A stretch of 64,000 bases of DNA from CALIZF01 sp046292445 (GTDB taxonomy: Bacteria; Pseudomonadota; Alphaproteobacteria; Rhodobacterales; Rhodobacteraceae), in assembly GCA_046292445.1 (NCBI GenBank), contig JBKBQT010000006.1, positions 84,356-148,355 on the forward strand, written 5' to 3'. How positions within the stretch are numbered: position 1 is the first letter of the stretch; every line of letters starts with the position of its first letter. The position numbers and the translations under genes are program-made. Of the stretch, positions 37,051-49,265 are shown one piece after another. Under the pieces are notes generated by a model. That model made no database searches and was not told the origin of the DNA. It saw only the letters and a program-made list of their open reading frames with translations.

Positions 37051-38433
37051 ATGACCCGCATCCGCCTGACCAATACCGCGACGCGCACGAAGGAGGATTT
37101 CGTGCCGCTCGACCCTGCAAACGTGCGGATGTATGTCTGCGGGCCGACCGTCTATGACCGCGCCCATGTCGGCAACGCCCGGCCCGTGGTGGTGTTCGAC
37201 GTGCTGTTTCGCCTGTTGCGCCACGTCTATGGCGCGGGCCACGTCACCTATGTGCGCAACTTCACCGACGTGGACGACAAGATCAACGCGAAGGCGGCCG
37301 AGACGGGGCGCGATATCCGCGCGATCACGGACGAGACGATCGGCTGGTATCACGCCGACATGGACGCGCTCGGCGCGCTTCGCCCGAACCACGAGCCGCG
37401 GGCGACCGAATGGATCGGCGCCATGATCGCGATGATCGAGACGCTGGTGGCGCGGGGGCATGCCTATGTCGCCGAGGGGCATGTGCTTTTCGCGGTCGAA
37501 AGCTATGCGGCCTACGGCGCGCTCTCGGGCCGCAGCATCGAGGACATGATCGCCGGCGCCCGCGTCGAGGTCGCGCCCTACAAGCGCGACCCGATGGATT
37601 TCGTGCTGTGGAAGCCGTCGGATGCCGGGCTTCCGGGCTGGGACAGCCCCTGGGGCCGGGGGCGGCCGGGCTGGCACATCGAATGCTCGGCCATGGCGCG
37701 GGAACTTCTGGGGGACAGCTTCGACATCCACGGCGGCGGGCTCGACCTTGCCTTTCCGCACCACGAGAACGAGATCGCACAGTCGCGCTGCGCCCATCCC
37801 GCGGGCGGCTTTGCGCGCTATTGGCTGCATAACGAGATGCTGCTGGTCGAGGGCCGGAAGATGTCGAAATCGCTCGGCAATTTCTTCACCGTGCGCGATC
37901 TTCTGGATCGCGGCGTGCCGGGCGCGGTGATCCGGCTGGTCATGCTTTCCACCCACTACCGCAGCCCGATGGACTGGACCGAGGCCAAGCGGGCCGAGGC
38001 CGAGACGGTGCTGCGCCGCTGGCAGGGGCTGGTGGCGGGGGTGGAGCCGGCAGCGGGTCCGTCGCCGGCGGTTCTCGCTGCGCTGGCGGACGATCTGAAC
38101 ACGGCCGGCGCCATCGCGGCGCTGCATGCGCTGGCGGCGGCGGGGGATGCGGCGGGCCTGCGGGCCTCGGCGATGCTTCTGGGCCTGCTCGAGGGCGAGG
38201 CAGCGGCGATCGATGCCGCCCTGCTCGGCCGGCTCGTGGCGCTCTGGGGCGATCTGCGCACGGCGCGGGCCTTTGCCGAAGCGGACGCACTGCGCGCGCG
38301 CGCGGCGGCGGCGGGCGTGCAGCTGTTCGTGGGCAGCGACCGGCAGGCTGCGGCGCGGTTCGACGGGCTGGACGCCGCGGACGCCGACCGGGCAACGGCC
38401 GAGATCGCCGCGATGCTCGACGGTGCACGATGA
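37051..38433 (+). CDS. cysS: Cysteinyl-tRNA synthetase
   Basis: Class I synthetase of 460 aa. CGPTVYDRAHVGNAR (residues 31-45) carries the first zinc cysteine and the HIGH-type site; WHIECSAMA and FPHHENEIAQ hold the other zinc ligands; KMSKSLGNF is the KMSKS loop. Full length for the family. The start at 37051 follows GGAGGGAACCC. A GGCGGGCC/GGCCCGCC pair (36985-36992 with 37031-37038) could form a leader hairpin just before the ribosome binding site. Translationally coupled (ATGA) to cimA. Confidence 0.97.
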   Translation: MTRIRLTNTATRTKEDFVPLDPANVRMYVCGPTVYDRAHVGNARPVVVFDVLFRLLRHVYGAGHVTYVRNFTDVDDKINAKAAETGRDIRAITDETIGWYHADMDALGALRPNHEPRATEWIGAMIAMIETLVARGHAYVAEGHVLFAVESYAAYGALSGRSIEDMIAGARVEVAPYKRDPMDFVLWKPSDAGLPGWDSPWGRGRPGWHIECSAMARELLGDSFDIHGGGLDLAFPHHENEIAQSRCAHPAGGFARYWLHNEMLLVEGRKMSKSLGNFFTVRDLLDRGVPGAVIRLVMLSTHYRSPMDWTEAKRAEAETVLRRWQGLVAGVEPAAGPSPAVLAALADDLNTAGAIAALHALAAAGDAAGLRASAMLLGLLEGEAAAIDAALLGRLVALWGDLRTARAFAEADALRARAAAAGVQLFVGSDRQAAARFDGLDAADADRATAEIAAMLDGAR

Positions 38434-40049
38434 CGACCGAGCGGCTCTGGCTCTACGACACCACGCTGCGCGACGGGCAGCAGACGCAGGGCGTGCAGTT
38501 CTCGGTCGCCGAGAAGGTCGCGGTGGCCCGTGCGCTCGATGCGCTCGGGGTGGATTACATCGAAGGCGGCTGGCCGGGGGCCAACCCGACCGACAGCGCC
38601 TTCTTTGCCGCCGCCCCGGCGACGCGGGCGCGGATGGCGGCCTTCGGGATGACGCGGCGGGCGGGGCGGTCGGCGAGCAACGACGATGTGCTCGCGGCGG
38701 TGGTCAATGCCGGCACGCCGGTAGTGTGCCTTGTCGGCAAGGCGCATGCCGGGCAGGTGACCGGGGCGCTGGGCGTGACGCTGGACGAGAACCTCGCGGC
38801 GATCCGGGATTCGGTTGCGCGGGTGGTGGCGATGGGCCGCGAGGCGGTGTTCGATGCGGAGCACTTCTTTGACGGGCTGGCGGCGGATGCGGGCTATGCG
38901 CTGGCCTGCCTTGCCGCGGCGCACGAGGCGGGGGCGCGCTGGGTCGTGCTGTGTGACACCAACGGGGGCACGCTGCCGGCCGGGATCGCGGCCGGGGTCG
39001 AGGCGGCGCTGGCGGCGGTGCCGGGCGATGCGCTCGGCATCCATTGCCACGACGATACGGGCAATGCGGTGGCGGGCAGTCTCGCGGCCGTCGATGCCGG
39101 GGTGCGGCAGGTGCAGGGGACGCTCAACGGGCTGGGCGAGCGCTGCGGGAATGCCAGCCTCACGACGCTGATCCCGACGCTGCTGCTCAAGCCGCCCTAT
39201 GCCGGGCGGTTCGAGACGGGGGTGACGCCCGAGGCGCTGACCGGGCTCGTGCGGCTGTCGCGCCAGCTCGACGACATCCTGAACCGGGTGCCGCTGCGCA
39301 GCGCCCCCTATGTGGGCGCGAGCGCCTTTGCCCACAAGGCGGGGCTGCATGCGAGCGCGATCCTCAAGGACCCGGCGCATTACGAGCATGTGGACCCCGC
39401 GCTGGTCGGGAACGCGCGCGTCATCCCGATGTCGAACCAGGCCGGGCAGTCGAACCTGCGGGCGCGGCTGGCGGCGGCGGGGATCGCGGTCGAGGCCGGG
39501 GATCCGCGGCTGGGCCGGATCCTCGAGACGGTGAAGGCGCGCGAGGACGACGGGTTCGCCTATGACGGGGCGCAGGCGTCGTTCGAGCTGCTGGCGCGGG
39601 CGGAACTGGGCCTTTTGCCGGCGTTCTTCGAGGTCAAGCGCTATCGGGTGACGGTCGAGCGGCGCAAGAACCGCTACGACCGGATGGTATCGGTGTCCGA
39701 AGCGGTGGTGGTCATCAAGCTGGGCGGCGAAAAGCGGCTCTCGGTCAGCGAGAGCATGGACGACAGCGGGACCGACCGCGGCCCGGTCAATGCGCTGGCG
39801 CGGGCGCTGGTCAAGGACCTCGGCCCCTATGGCGCGAGCATCGCCGACTGGCGGCTGGTGGACTTCAAGGTGCGCATCATCGGGACAGGGACGGGGGCGG
39901 TCACCCGGGTCATCATCGACAGCGAGGACGGGCAGGGGCGGCGCTGGTCCACGGTGGGGGTGAGCGCGAATATCGTGGACGCGAGTTTCACGGCGCTGCT
40001 GGAGGCGATCGTGTGGAAGCTGGTGCGCGATGGCGTCGCGGCGGTCTGA
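38430..40049 (+). CDS. cimA: (R)-citramalate synthase
   Basis: Condenses pyruvate with acetyl-CoA to citramalate, the threonine-independent entry to isoleucine. The 539-aa protein has the DRE-TIM motif YDTTLRDGQQTQGVQF (residues 9-24), metal ligands in IHCHDDTGNA, NGLGERCGNAS, and the C-terminal LeuA-type dimer/regulatory domain (about 400-530). The opening DTTLRDG-QQ-GV and the length match CimA2-type enzymes rather than LeuA or homocitrate synthase. It overlaps cysS by 4 bases. Confidence 0.93.
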   Translation: MTTERLWLYDTTLRDGQQTQGVQFSVAEKVAVARALDALGVDYIEGGWPGANPTDSAFFAAAPATRARMAAFGMTRRAGRSASNDDVLAAVVNAGTPVVCLVGKAHAGQVTGALGVTLDENLAAIRDSVARVVAMGREAVFDAEHFFDGLAADAGYALACLAAAHEAGARWVVLCDTNGGTLPAGIAAGVEAALAAVPGDALGIHCHDDTGNAVAGSLAAVDAGVRQVQGTLNGLGERCGNASLTTLIPTLLLKPPYAGRFETGVTPEALTGLVRLSRQLDDILNRVPLRSAPYVGASAFAHKAGLHASAILKDPAHYEHVDPALVGNARVIPMSNQAGQSNLRARLAAAGIAVEAGDPRLGRILETVKAREDDGFAYDGAQASFELLARAELGLLPAFFEVKRYRVTVERRKNRYDRMVSVSEAVVVIKLGGEKRLSVSESMDDSGTDRGPVNALARALVKDLGPYGASIADWRLVDFKVRIIGTGTGAVTRVIIDSEDGQGRRWSTVGVSANIVDASFTALLEAIVWKLVRDGVAAV

Positions 40050-40073
40050 GGCCCGGGGCCGGCATCCGCGGCG

Positions 40074-40125
40074 CGGGCGCGGCCGGCCAGCGGCGACCGC
40101 AACCGCCAACGGGCGCGGCCGGCCA
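40074..40125 (+). repeat. 16-bp direct repeat before the squalene-synthase-like gene
   Basis: CGGGCGCGGCCGGCCA occurs at 40074-40089 and again at 40110-40125, a 36-base spacing; the second copy runs into the ATG at 40125. Probably a small local duplication without function. Confidence 0.7.
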
Positions 40126-40895
40126 TGAGCCTCGATCATTGCGCGGCGCTTGTCGAAGTGGGCGATCCCGACCGCTGGGCGACCGTGCTTGCCGCGCCGG
40201 TGGCGGCGCGGGCGGCGCTCATCCCGCTCTATGCGCTCAACCTCGAGATCGCCCGTGCGCCCTGGGCAAGCGCCGAGCCGCTGGTGGCCGAGATGCGGGT
40301 GCAGTGGTGGCGCGACCGGCTGGCCGAGATCGGGGCGGGGGGCGCGGTGCCGGGGCATCCGGTGCTGGCGGCGGCGGCGGGGCTGGTGGATGCGGGCGCG
40401 GCGGCGATCCTCGACCGGATGGCGGACGCGCGGCGCTGGGACATCTGGCGCGAGCCCTTCGCCGATGCCGCCGCGCTCGAGGCGCATGTCGATGCCACGG
40501 CGGGGGGGCTGATGTGGCTGGCGACGCGCGCGCTCGGCGCGCCCGATGCCGCCGAGGGGCTGGTGCGCGATGTGGCGGCGGGGCAGGGGATGGCGGCCTG
40601 GCTGATGGCGGTGCCCGCGCTGGCCGCGCGCGGGCGCGCGCCGCTGCCCGATCCCACCGGGTCGGGGATCGCGGCGCTGGCGCGGGCGGCGCGGGCCCGG
40701 CTTGTCCATGCGCGGCGGCGGCGGGCGGCCCTTCCACGCAGCGCCGCCCCCGCGCTCTTGCCCGCGTGGATGGCGGCTGGCGTGCTGGCGCGGGCGGCGG
40801 CCGATCCGGGGCTGGTCGCGGCCGGCGCGCTCGCCCCGGCCGAGGCCGCCCGGCGGCTCGGCCTCTTGTGGCGGGCCCTGTCGGGGCGCTGGTAG
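40125..40895 (+). CDS. Squalene/phytoene synthase family protein (catalytic motifs degenerate)
   Basis: A 256-aa all-helical protein of the trans-isoprenyl diphosphate head-to-head synthase family. The typical EMRVQWWRDRL block (about residues 59-69) is present, but the two DxxxD magnesium-binding motifs needed for catalysis are not: RDRLAE and DVAAGQG stand in their places. This matches the NDUFAF6-like branch, whose mitochondrial member assists complex I assembly, more than true phytoene or squalene synthases. No carotenoid or hopanoid genes are nearby. Function inferred with moderate confidence. Confidence 0.8.
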   Translation: MSLDHCAALVEVGDPDRWATVLAAPVAARAALIPLYALNLEIARAPWASAEPLVAEMRVQWWRDRLAEIGAGGAVPGHPVLAAAAGLVDAGAAAILDRMADARRWDIWREPFADAAALEAHVDATAGGLMWLATRALGAPDAAEGLVRDVAAGQGMAAWLMAVPALAARGRAPLPDPTGSGIAALARAARARLVHARRRRAALPRSAAPALLPAWMAAGVLARAAADPGLVAAGALAPAEAARRLGLLWRALSGRW

Positions 40896-40937
40896 GCGCT
40901 GGACGAAAGCCCCGGCGCGGCGCAGGGTCGGGATGGT

Positions 40938-40966
40938 GTTGAAACCACCCGCAGGGCGCGCCATGT
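40938..40966 (+). promoter_or_regulatory. Heat-shock (RpoH-type) promoter of lon
   Basis: GTTGAAA (40938-40944) and CGCCATGT (40959-40966) are 14 bases apart, close to the sigma-32 consensus CTTGAAA and CCCCATNT at the normal spacing. The site lies 77 bases before the lon start; lon is a classical heat-shock gene. Confidence 0.65.
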
Positions 40967-41042
40967 ATGGTGCCTCGTCAGGGGAAGGCCGAGCGCCGCC
41001 AATCGACCCCGGGGCCAGCGCCTTCCTGCCAGTATAGGACAC

Positions 41043-43454
<2,412 letters not shown>

Positions 43455-43461
43455 CGCCGAA

Positions 43462-43489
43462 CCGGGCGGACGCCACGGCGCCCGCCCGG
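43462..43489 (+). terminator. GC hairpin after lon
   Basis: CCGGGCGG and CCGCCCGG form an 8-bp stem 8 bases after the lon stop; only CTTG follows, so termination would be partial, allowing read-through into the HU gene. Confidence 0.4.
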
Positions 43490-43559
43490 CTTGCAGTTCG
43501 CCGGCCGCCGGGTATCCTGCGCATGCCGCAACCAGTGCGGCGCAAGAGGGAGCCGCAGG

Positions 43560-43910
43560 ATGGCGAAGGCCAGAAAAACCCCGCCCGAGGCCATCGCCGA
43601 CGAGACCGCGCCGGTCGAGCCGGTCGCGGCGCCGGACGCCGCACCGATGCTCAAGCTGCCCGAATTGCTCGACCGGGTCGTGGCGCGGTCGGGGGCCAAG
43701 AAGAAGGACGCGCGCGCCATCGTCGAGGCGACGCTCGCAGTTCTGGGCGAGGCGCTGTCGAACGGCGAGGGGCTGAACCTGCCGGCGCTCGGCAAGGCGA
43801 AGGTCAACCGGACCAAGGAAACGCCCGGCGGCGACACGATGGTGGTCAAGCTGCGCCGCACCGCGCCCAAGGCGGTCAAGGTCGCGCCGGCCGAGGCCGC
43901 GGCCGAGTGA
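43560..43910 (+). CDS. HU-family DNA-binding protein
   Basis: A 116-aa nucleoid protein. The core (LPELLDRVVARSGAKKKDAR, then VLGEALSNGEGLNLPALGKA) is an HU/IHF fold beginning near residue 32; the first 30 residues are a charged, Pro/Ala-rich extension not present in standard 90-aa HU. The DNA-contacting arm region (NRTKETPGGD) is short. ATG at 43560 follows GAGCCGCAGG. Located after lon as hupB is in many bacteria. GTGA overlaps the next gene's start. Confidence 0.87.
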   Translation: MAKARKTPPEAIADETAPVEPVAAPDAAPMLKLPELLDRVVARSGAKKKDARAIVEATLAVLGEALSNGEGLNLPALGKAKVNRTKETPGGDTMVVKLRRTAPKAVKVAPAEAAAE

Positions 43911-44392
43911 GCCCGGCGCGCATCGCGCCCGCGGACCCTGCCGGGTCCGATGCGGCGCTCTGCCTCGCCGCCTATTTCGCCGAGCTCGCCCGGCGGTTTC
44001 CGGGCGGGTTCGACCCCGGCCCGCCCGCCGATCCGGCATGCTATCGCCCGCCGCGGGGGGTGTTCCTGATCGCCCGAACCGATGATGGCCCGGTCGGCTG
44101 CGTGGCGCTGGCGGCCGACGGGCCGGGGCGGGGCGAGGTCAAGCGGCTCTGGGTTGCGCCGACGGCGCGGGGCACCGGCCTCGGCGGCCGGCTCATGGTC
44201 GCGGTCGAGGAGGCGGCGCGGGCGCTCGGCCTTTTGCACCTGCGGCTCGACACGCATCCGTCGCTGACCGAGGCGCAGGCGATGTATGCCGCCCGCGGGT
44301 GGTCGGCGATTCCGCGCTACAACGACAATCCCCATGCCGGGCACTGGTATGAAAAGCGGCTGGGCGTTGCCGCGGGCGGTGCGGCGGGCTAG
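43907..44392 (+). CDS. GNAT-family N-acetyltransferase
   Basis: A 161-aa acetyl-CoA-dependent transferase starting at GTG 43907, overlapping the HU stop (GTGA). The acetyl-CoA loop is seen in RLWVAPTARGTGLGGRLM (motif A, R/QxxGxG/A as RGTGLG), followed by LGLLHLRLDTHPSLTEAQ and MYAARGWSAI (motif B). Substrate unknown. The overlap indicates co-translation with HU, so acetylation of a nucleoid or ribosomal protein is possible but unproven. Confidence 0.85.
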   Translation: MSPARIAPADPAGSDAALCLAAYFAELARRFPGGFDPGPPADPACYRPPRGVFLIARTDDGPVGCVALAADGPGRGEVKRLWVAPTARGTGLGGRLMVAVEEAARALGLLHLRLDTHPSLTEAQAMYAARGWSAIPRYNDNPHAGHWYEKRLGVAAGGAAG

Positions 44393-44425
44393 AAGGCGCC
44401 AACCCCGTGACAGGAGAGTGGGCAT

Positions 44426-46081
<1,656 letters not shown>

Positions 46082-46084
46082 GGA

Positions 46085-46100
46085 CCGGGGGGCGCCCCGG
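46085..46100 (+). terminator. GC hairpin after ettA
   Basis: CCGGGG and CCCCGG with a 4-base loop directly follow the ettA stop. No T run; a weak terminator in the gap before the convergent kinase gene. Confidence 0.35.
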
Positions 46101-46230
46101 GACCGGTCGGTCACGGTGCCGCTGGTCTCGCGGCGGCAGGATCGCCCGCGCGGCGCGGCATCCGGCCGGTCCGGGACGGCCGTTGCGGATCGCCCGTCGC
46201 AGATCGTCCGGGCGCCCGCTACCTCGCCGA

Positions 46231-47961
46231 TCATGCCGGCTGGGACCGCAGCGTTGCGCGATCCCGTGCCGCCGGGCGCCGGGCCGTTACGGTCGCGAGC
46301 GTGGCGGCGAGATCGGCTTTGGAGATCGGCTTGGCCAGATGGGCGTCGAAGCCCTGCGCGAGATATTCCTCAACCTGATGCTTGAGCGCATTCGCCGTGA
46401 CCGCGACGACGGGGATCATCGGGCGGGATCGCGCGTCCTCCTGCGCCCGGATGAGCGCGAGTGCCGTGGGCCCGTCCATGATCGGCATCGAGACGTCAAG
46501 AAACAGGATGTCGAAGGCATCAGGATCATAGGCCGCAACCGCCTGCGCGCCGTCGCTGACGAATGTGCTGCGAACCCCGAGATTCGTGAGGATCGCCGAA
46601 AGCACGAGCTGGTTGGTCCTGTTGTCTTCCGCAGCCAGAACGCGCAAGCCCGCGAGCGCCGCGTCGGAGATCCTGGTTTCGGCAGGCTTTGCGACGATCG
46701 GATCGACCACGCGCGGCAACGGCAGCGTCACCTCGACACGCGTTCCGCGTTCCAGCGCAGAGACGATTTCGATCTGTCCTCCCATGGCCATGACGAGTCC
46801 GCGCACGATCGACATGCCAAGGCCGGTCCCACCGTATTTGCGCGTCGTCGAACTGTCCGCCTGCGCGAAGGCCTCGAAAATACGGTCGGCCTGTTCCTGG
46901 GTCATGCCGATCCCGGTGTCCTCGACGATCAGCGCGACGGCATCGTCCGTGCGCGCGCGTATCGTGACGGTGACGCTGCCTTTCTCGGTGAACTTGACGG
47001 CATTGCCGACGAGGTTGTGCAGGATCTGCATCACCCGGACCGGATCTGCGGTCCGCGAATCGTCCGGGGCGGCGTCCAGCCGGATGGCGAAGGCCACGCT
47101 CTTCTCCGATGCCTTGAGCGTGTAGATCTCCGACAGCTTCCGGGCCAGGTCCGCAAGCCGGAACGGTATCGACTCGAGATCGATCTTGCCGGCCTCGAGC
47201 TTGGACAGATCGAGCACGTCGTTGATGATCGACAGCAGGAGCGTCCCGGAATCGACGATCACGGCGGCCATGTTCTTTTTCGCGGGGTCCGACAAGGCAT
47301 CATGCAGCAGCGTTGCCATGCCGATCACGCCGTTCAGCGGCGTCCGGATCTCGTGGCTCATATGGGCAAGGAAGGTCGTCTTGACCTGGTTTGCCGCCTC
47401 CGCGCTGGCGCGCGCGGCCGCCATCTGTTCGTAAAGCTCCTTGAGCTGGCCGTTGGCCCGGTCAAGGCTCGCGTTGGATGAAGCGAGCGACAGGTTGAGC
47501 TGTTCGAGCTGCTTGTTCTTGCTCTCCACCGCCCGGCGCGCCTCGAGCAGTTCGATCTCGAACTTGCGCCGGTCGGTCGCCTCGAAAACGCCCACGCGCA
47601 GCGCGGTCACCTGACCGTCGATCCCGCGCTCGGCGGTGATATTGGCAAGCGCCGGCAGTCGTCCGCCCGTCCGTGTGATGAAGTCGAACGCGACTTCGCT
47701 GCAGGACGCCTGAAGGACGAGAAGCGGCGCAAGATGCGTCTCGAAGAAAATCCGGCCCGGGATCGTCAGAACATCGCGGAACCGCAAGGTCCGCAGCGTC
47801 TCGGGCGTGTGCCCGAGATACCGGCAGAATGTTGCATTGGCGCGCAGGAACTGCCCGTCCGGCAGCAACACGAGATAGCCGAAGGGCGCCAGTTCGAAAT
47901 CGTCTGCCGCGACAGGGCAGGGGTGAGGCGCGTCCGGATCGTGCCCGGCCCCGGTCGTCAT
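46231..47961 (-). CDS. PAS hybrid histidine kinase, partner of RsbQ-like hydrolase
   Basis: A 576-aa soluble sensor kinase (no membrane segment). PAS domain about residues 20-135 with FRDVLTIPGRIFFETHLAPL, a PAS subtype I associate with RsbP/RsbU-like stress proteins; coiled coil about 136-190; HisKA with AHMSHEIRTPLNG, His203; HATPase_c with LVGNAVKFTEKG and GGTGLGMSIV; C-terminal receiver, Asp489 in LFLDVSMPIMDG. Its ATG (47961) overlaps the stop of the RsbQ-like gene by 4 bases, so both are made together. Inferred: the hydrolase generates or delivers a small ligand to the PAS domain. No phosphatase PP2C domain, unlike Bacillus RsbP. Confidence 0.92.
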   Translation of the reverse strand: MTTGAGHDPDAPHPCPVAADDFELAPFGYLVLLPDGQFLRANATFCRYLGHTPETLRTLRFRDVLTIPGRIFFETHLAPLLVLQASCSEVAFDFITRTGGRLPALANITAERGIDGQVTALRVGVFEATDRRKFEIELLEARRAVESKNKQLEQLNLSLASSNASLDRANGQLKELYEQMAAARASAEAANQVKTTFLAHMSHEIRTPLNGVIGMATLLHDALSDPAKKNMAAVIVDSGTLLLSIINDVLDLSKLEAGKIDLESIPFRLADLARKLSEIYTLKASEKSVAFAIRLDAAPDDSRTADPVRVMQILHNLVGNAVKFTEKGSVTVTIRARTDDAVALIVEDTGIGMTQEQADRIFEAFAQADSSTTRKYGGTGLGMSIVRGLVMAMGGQIEIVSALERGTRVEVTLPLPRVVDPIVAKPAETRISDAALAGLRVLAAEDNRTNQLVLSAILTNLGVRSTFVSDGAQAVAAYDPDAFDILFLDVSMPIMDGPTALALIRAQEDARSRPMIPVVAVTANALKHQVEEYLAQGFDAHLAKPISKADLAATLATVTARRPAARDRATLRSQPA

Positions 47962-48764
47962 GGTGCGGCTATGAATTTTCTGATCTCGCGGATCAATTCT
48001 TCCGGTGCCGTGAGGTTCGGACAATGCCCGGTCACGTCGAGCAGCACGAACCGGCTGTTGCTTATGTTCTGCTGGACATAGCGGCCGACGACCTCGGGCG
48101 CGATCAGGTCGTCGCGGCACTGCAGGACGAGGGTGGGGACATCGACCTTCGCAAGATCCGCGCGGTTGTCGGCCGTGAAGGTCGTGCGCGCGAAATGCCG
48201 GGCGATGCCCGGGTCCGTGCGGCAGAAGCTGTTCTTGAGCTCTTCGGCGTGTTCCGGCCGGTCAGGGTTGCCGACGATGACCGGCGCCATGTGCGAGGAC
48301 CAGCCGAGGGGGTTGCTGTCGAGGAAATCCAGCAGCTCCTCGATCTCGTTTCGGTCGAAACCGCCGACATAGCCGTCGTCATTGAGGTAACGCGGCGAGG
48401 GACCGACGAGGACGAGGCGCGAGAACGTCTCGCGCGACAGGCCCGATGCCAGCACGCCGATCATCGCGCTGACCGAATGGCCGACGAACGTTGCGTCGCG
48501 CAGGTCGAGCGCCGCCGCGATTTCCAGCACGTCCTGCGCATATCCGGCAAGATTGCCGTATTTCTCGACCGAATAGGCCGAAAGGTCCGAATGGCCCGCG
48601 CCGACATGATCGAACAGGACAACCCTGTGATCGGCCTCGAAGGCGGGCGCCACATAGCGCCACATCTCCTGGCTGCAGCCGAAGCCATGGGCGAAGACGA
48701 TTGTCGACGATCCAGCGCCGCGCAGGGTCACATTGTTGCGCTTGAGGGGCATGAGGCACGCCAT
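47958..48764 (-). CDS. RsbQ-like alpha/beta hydrolase
   Basis: A 268-aa alpha/beta hydrolase very like Bacillus RsbQ and the KAI2/D14 group. Oxyanion segment FAHGFGCSQEMW, then FDHVGAGHSDLSAYS, nucleophile GHSVSAM (Ser97), acid QCRDDLIAP (Asp219) and TGHCPNL (His247), almost the same residue numbers as the RsbQ triad (Ser96, Asp219, His247). The start at 48764 is chosen for family length; an ATG four codons later (48752) is possible and neither has a strong ribosome binding site. RsbQ is needed for RsbP activation in energy stress; here the partner is a histidine kinase. Confidence 0.9.
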   Translation of the reverse strand: MACLMPLKRNNVTLRGAGSSTIVFAHGFGCSQEMWRYVAPAFEADHRVVLFDHVGAGHSDLSAYSVEKYGNLAGYAQDVLEIAAALDLRDATFVGHSVSAMIGVLASGLSRETFSRLVLVGPSPRYLNDDGYVGGFDRNEIEELLDFLDSNPLGWSSHMAPVIVGNPDRPEHAEELKNSFCRTDPGIARHFARTTFTADNRADLAKVDVPTLVLQCRDDLIAPEVVGRYVQQNISNSRFVLLDVTGHCPNLTAPEELIREIRKFIAAP

Positions 48765-49074
48765 CCCGGTTAAGGGTTGAGAATGGCAGCATGCTGCATG
48801 GCAATGGTTAATTTTCCGTGGCCGCCGCTCGTGTCCGCCCGCTCCGTGCCTGGCCGCATGCGCCGATGGCAGGGCGGCCCGGCAATGCCTGCGCTTAGGG
48901 TATGTTCGGTATTCCTCGGCGGCGACCGCGCGATAGCCGCCCCCGCCCGACGCGCTGCGGCACGCCGGGGCCGGTGGCGCCGCCTTGTGACGGCTGCCGG
49001 CGCCTGCGCGCGCCAACGGCTCTTGCGTCTGCCGGCGCACCTCGCTATCACGCGGTCCACCGGGGAAACCCTTC
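48765..49074. other. Intergenic region, 310 bases
   Basis: Between the divergent RsbQ-like gene and the tRNA-Val pair. It holds a 12-bp perfect palindrome GCAGCATGCTGC (48786-48797) only about 20 bases before the hydrolase start, a possible operator, and an AT-rich patch TGGTTAATTTTCC beside it. The rest is GC-rich without a convincing gene; open frames here run antisense or through the tRNA. Confidence 0.5.
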
Positions 49075-49149
49075 GGGCGATTAGCTCAGCGGTAGAGCGC
49101 TTCGTTCACATCGAAGATGTCAGCGGTTCAAATCCGTTATCGCCCACCA
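49075..49149 (+). tRNA. tRNA-Val (anticodon CAC)
   Basis: Full cloverleaf with encoded CCA: acceptor GGGCGAT/ATCGCCC, D arm TAGCTCAGCGGTAGAGC, anticodon arm CTTCG-TTCACAT-CGAAG giving CAC (reads GUG), TpsiC arm with GGTTCAAATCC. Discriminator A. Confidence 0.97.
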
Positions 49150-49184
49150 TCCCCGCCCGGCCGCCGTCCCGTCTGGCCGCCGCA

Positions 49185-49260
49185 GGGTGATTAGCTCAGC
49201 CGGTAGAGCGCCTCGTTTACACCGAGGATGTCGGGAGTTCGAGCCTCTCATCACCCACCA
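49185..49260 (+). tRNA. tRNA-Val (anticodon TAC)
   Basis: Acceptor GGGTGAT/ATCACCC, anticodon arm CCTCG-TTTACAC-CGAGG giving TAC (reads GUA), GTTCGAGCC in the T arm, CCA encoded. It lies 35 bases after the other tRNA-Val, probably on the same precursor; the next gene converges 5 bases away. Confidence 0.97.
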
Positions 49261-49265
49261 CCGCC

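Noticed and set aside
48777..49190. Plus-strand open frame running through the first tRNA-Val
   Set aside because: Overlaps a structurally perfect tRNA gene and has no recognisable protein features.
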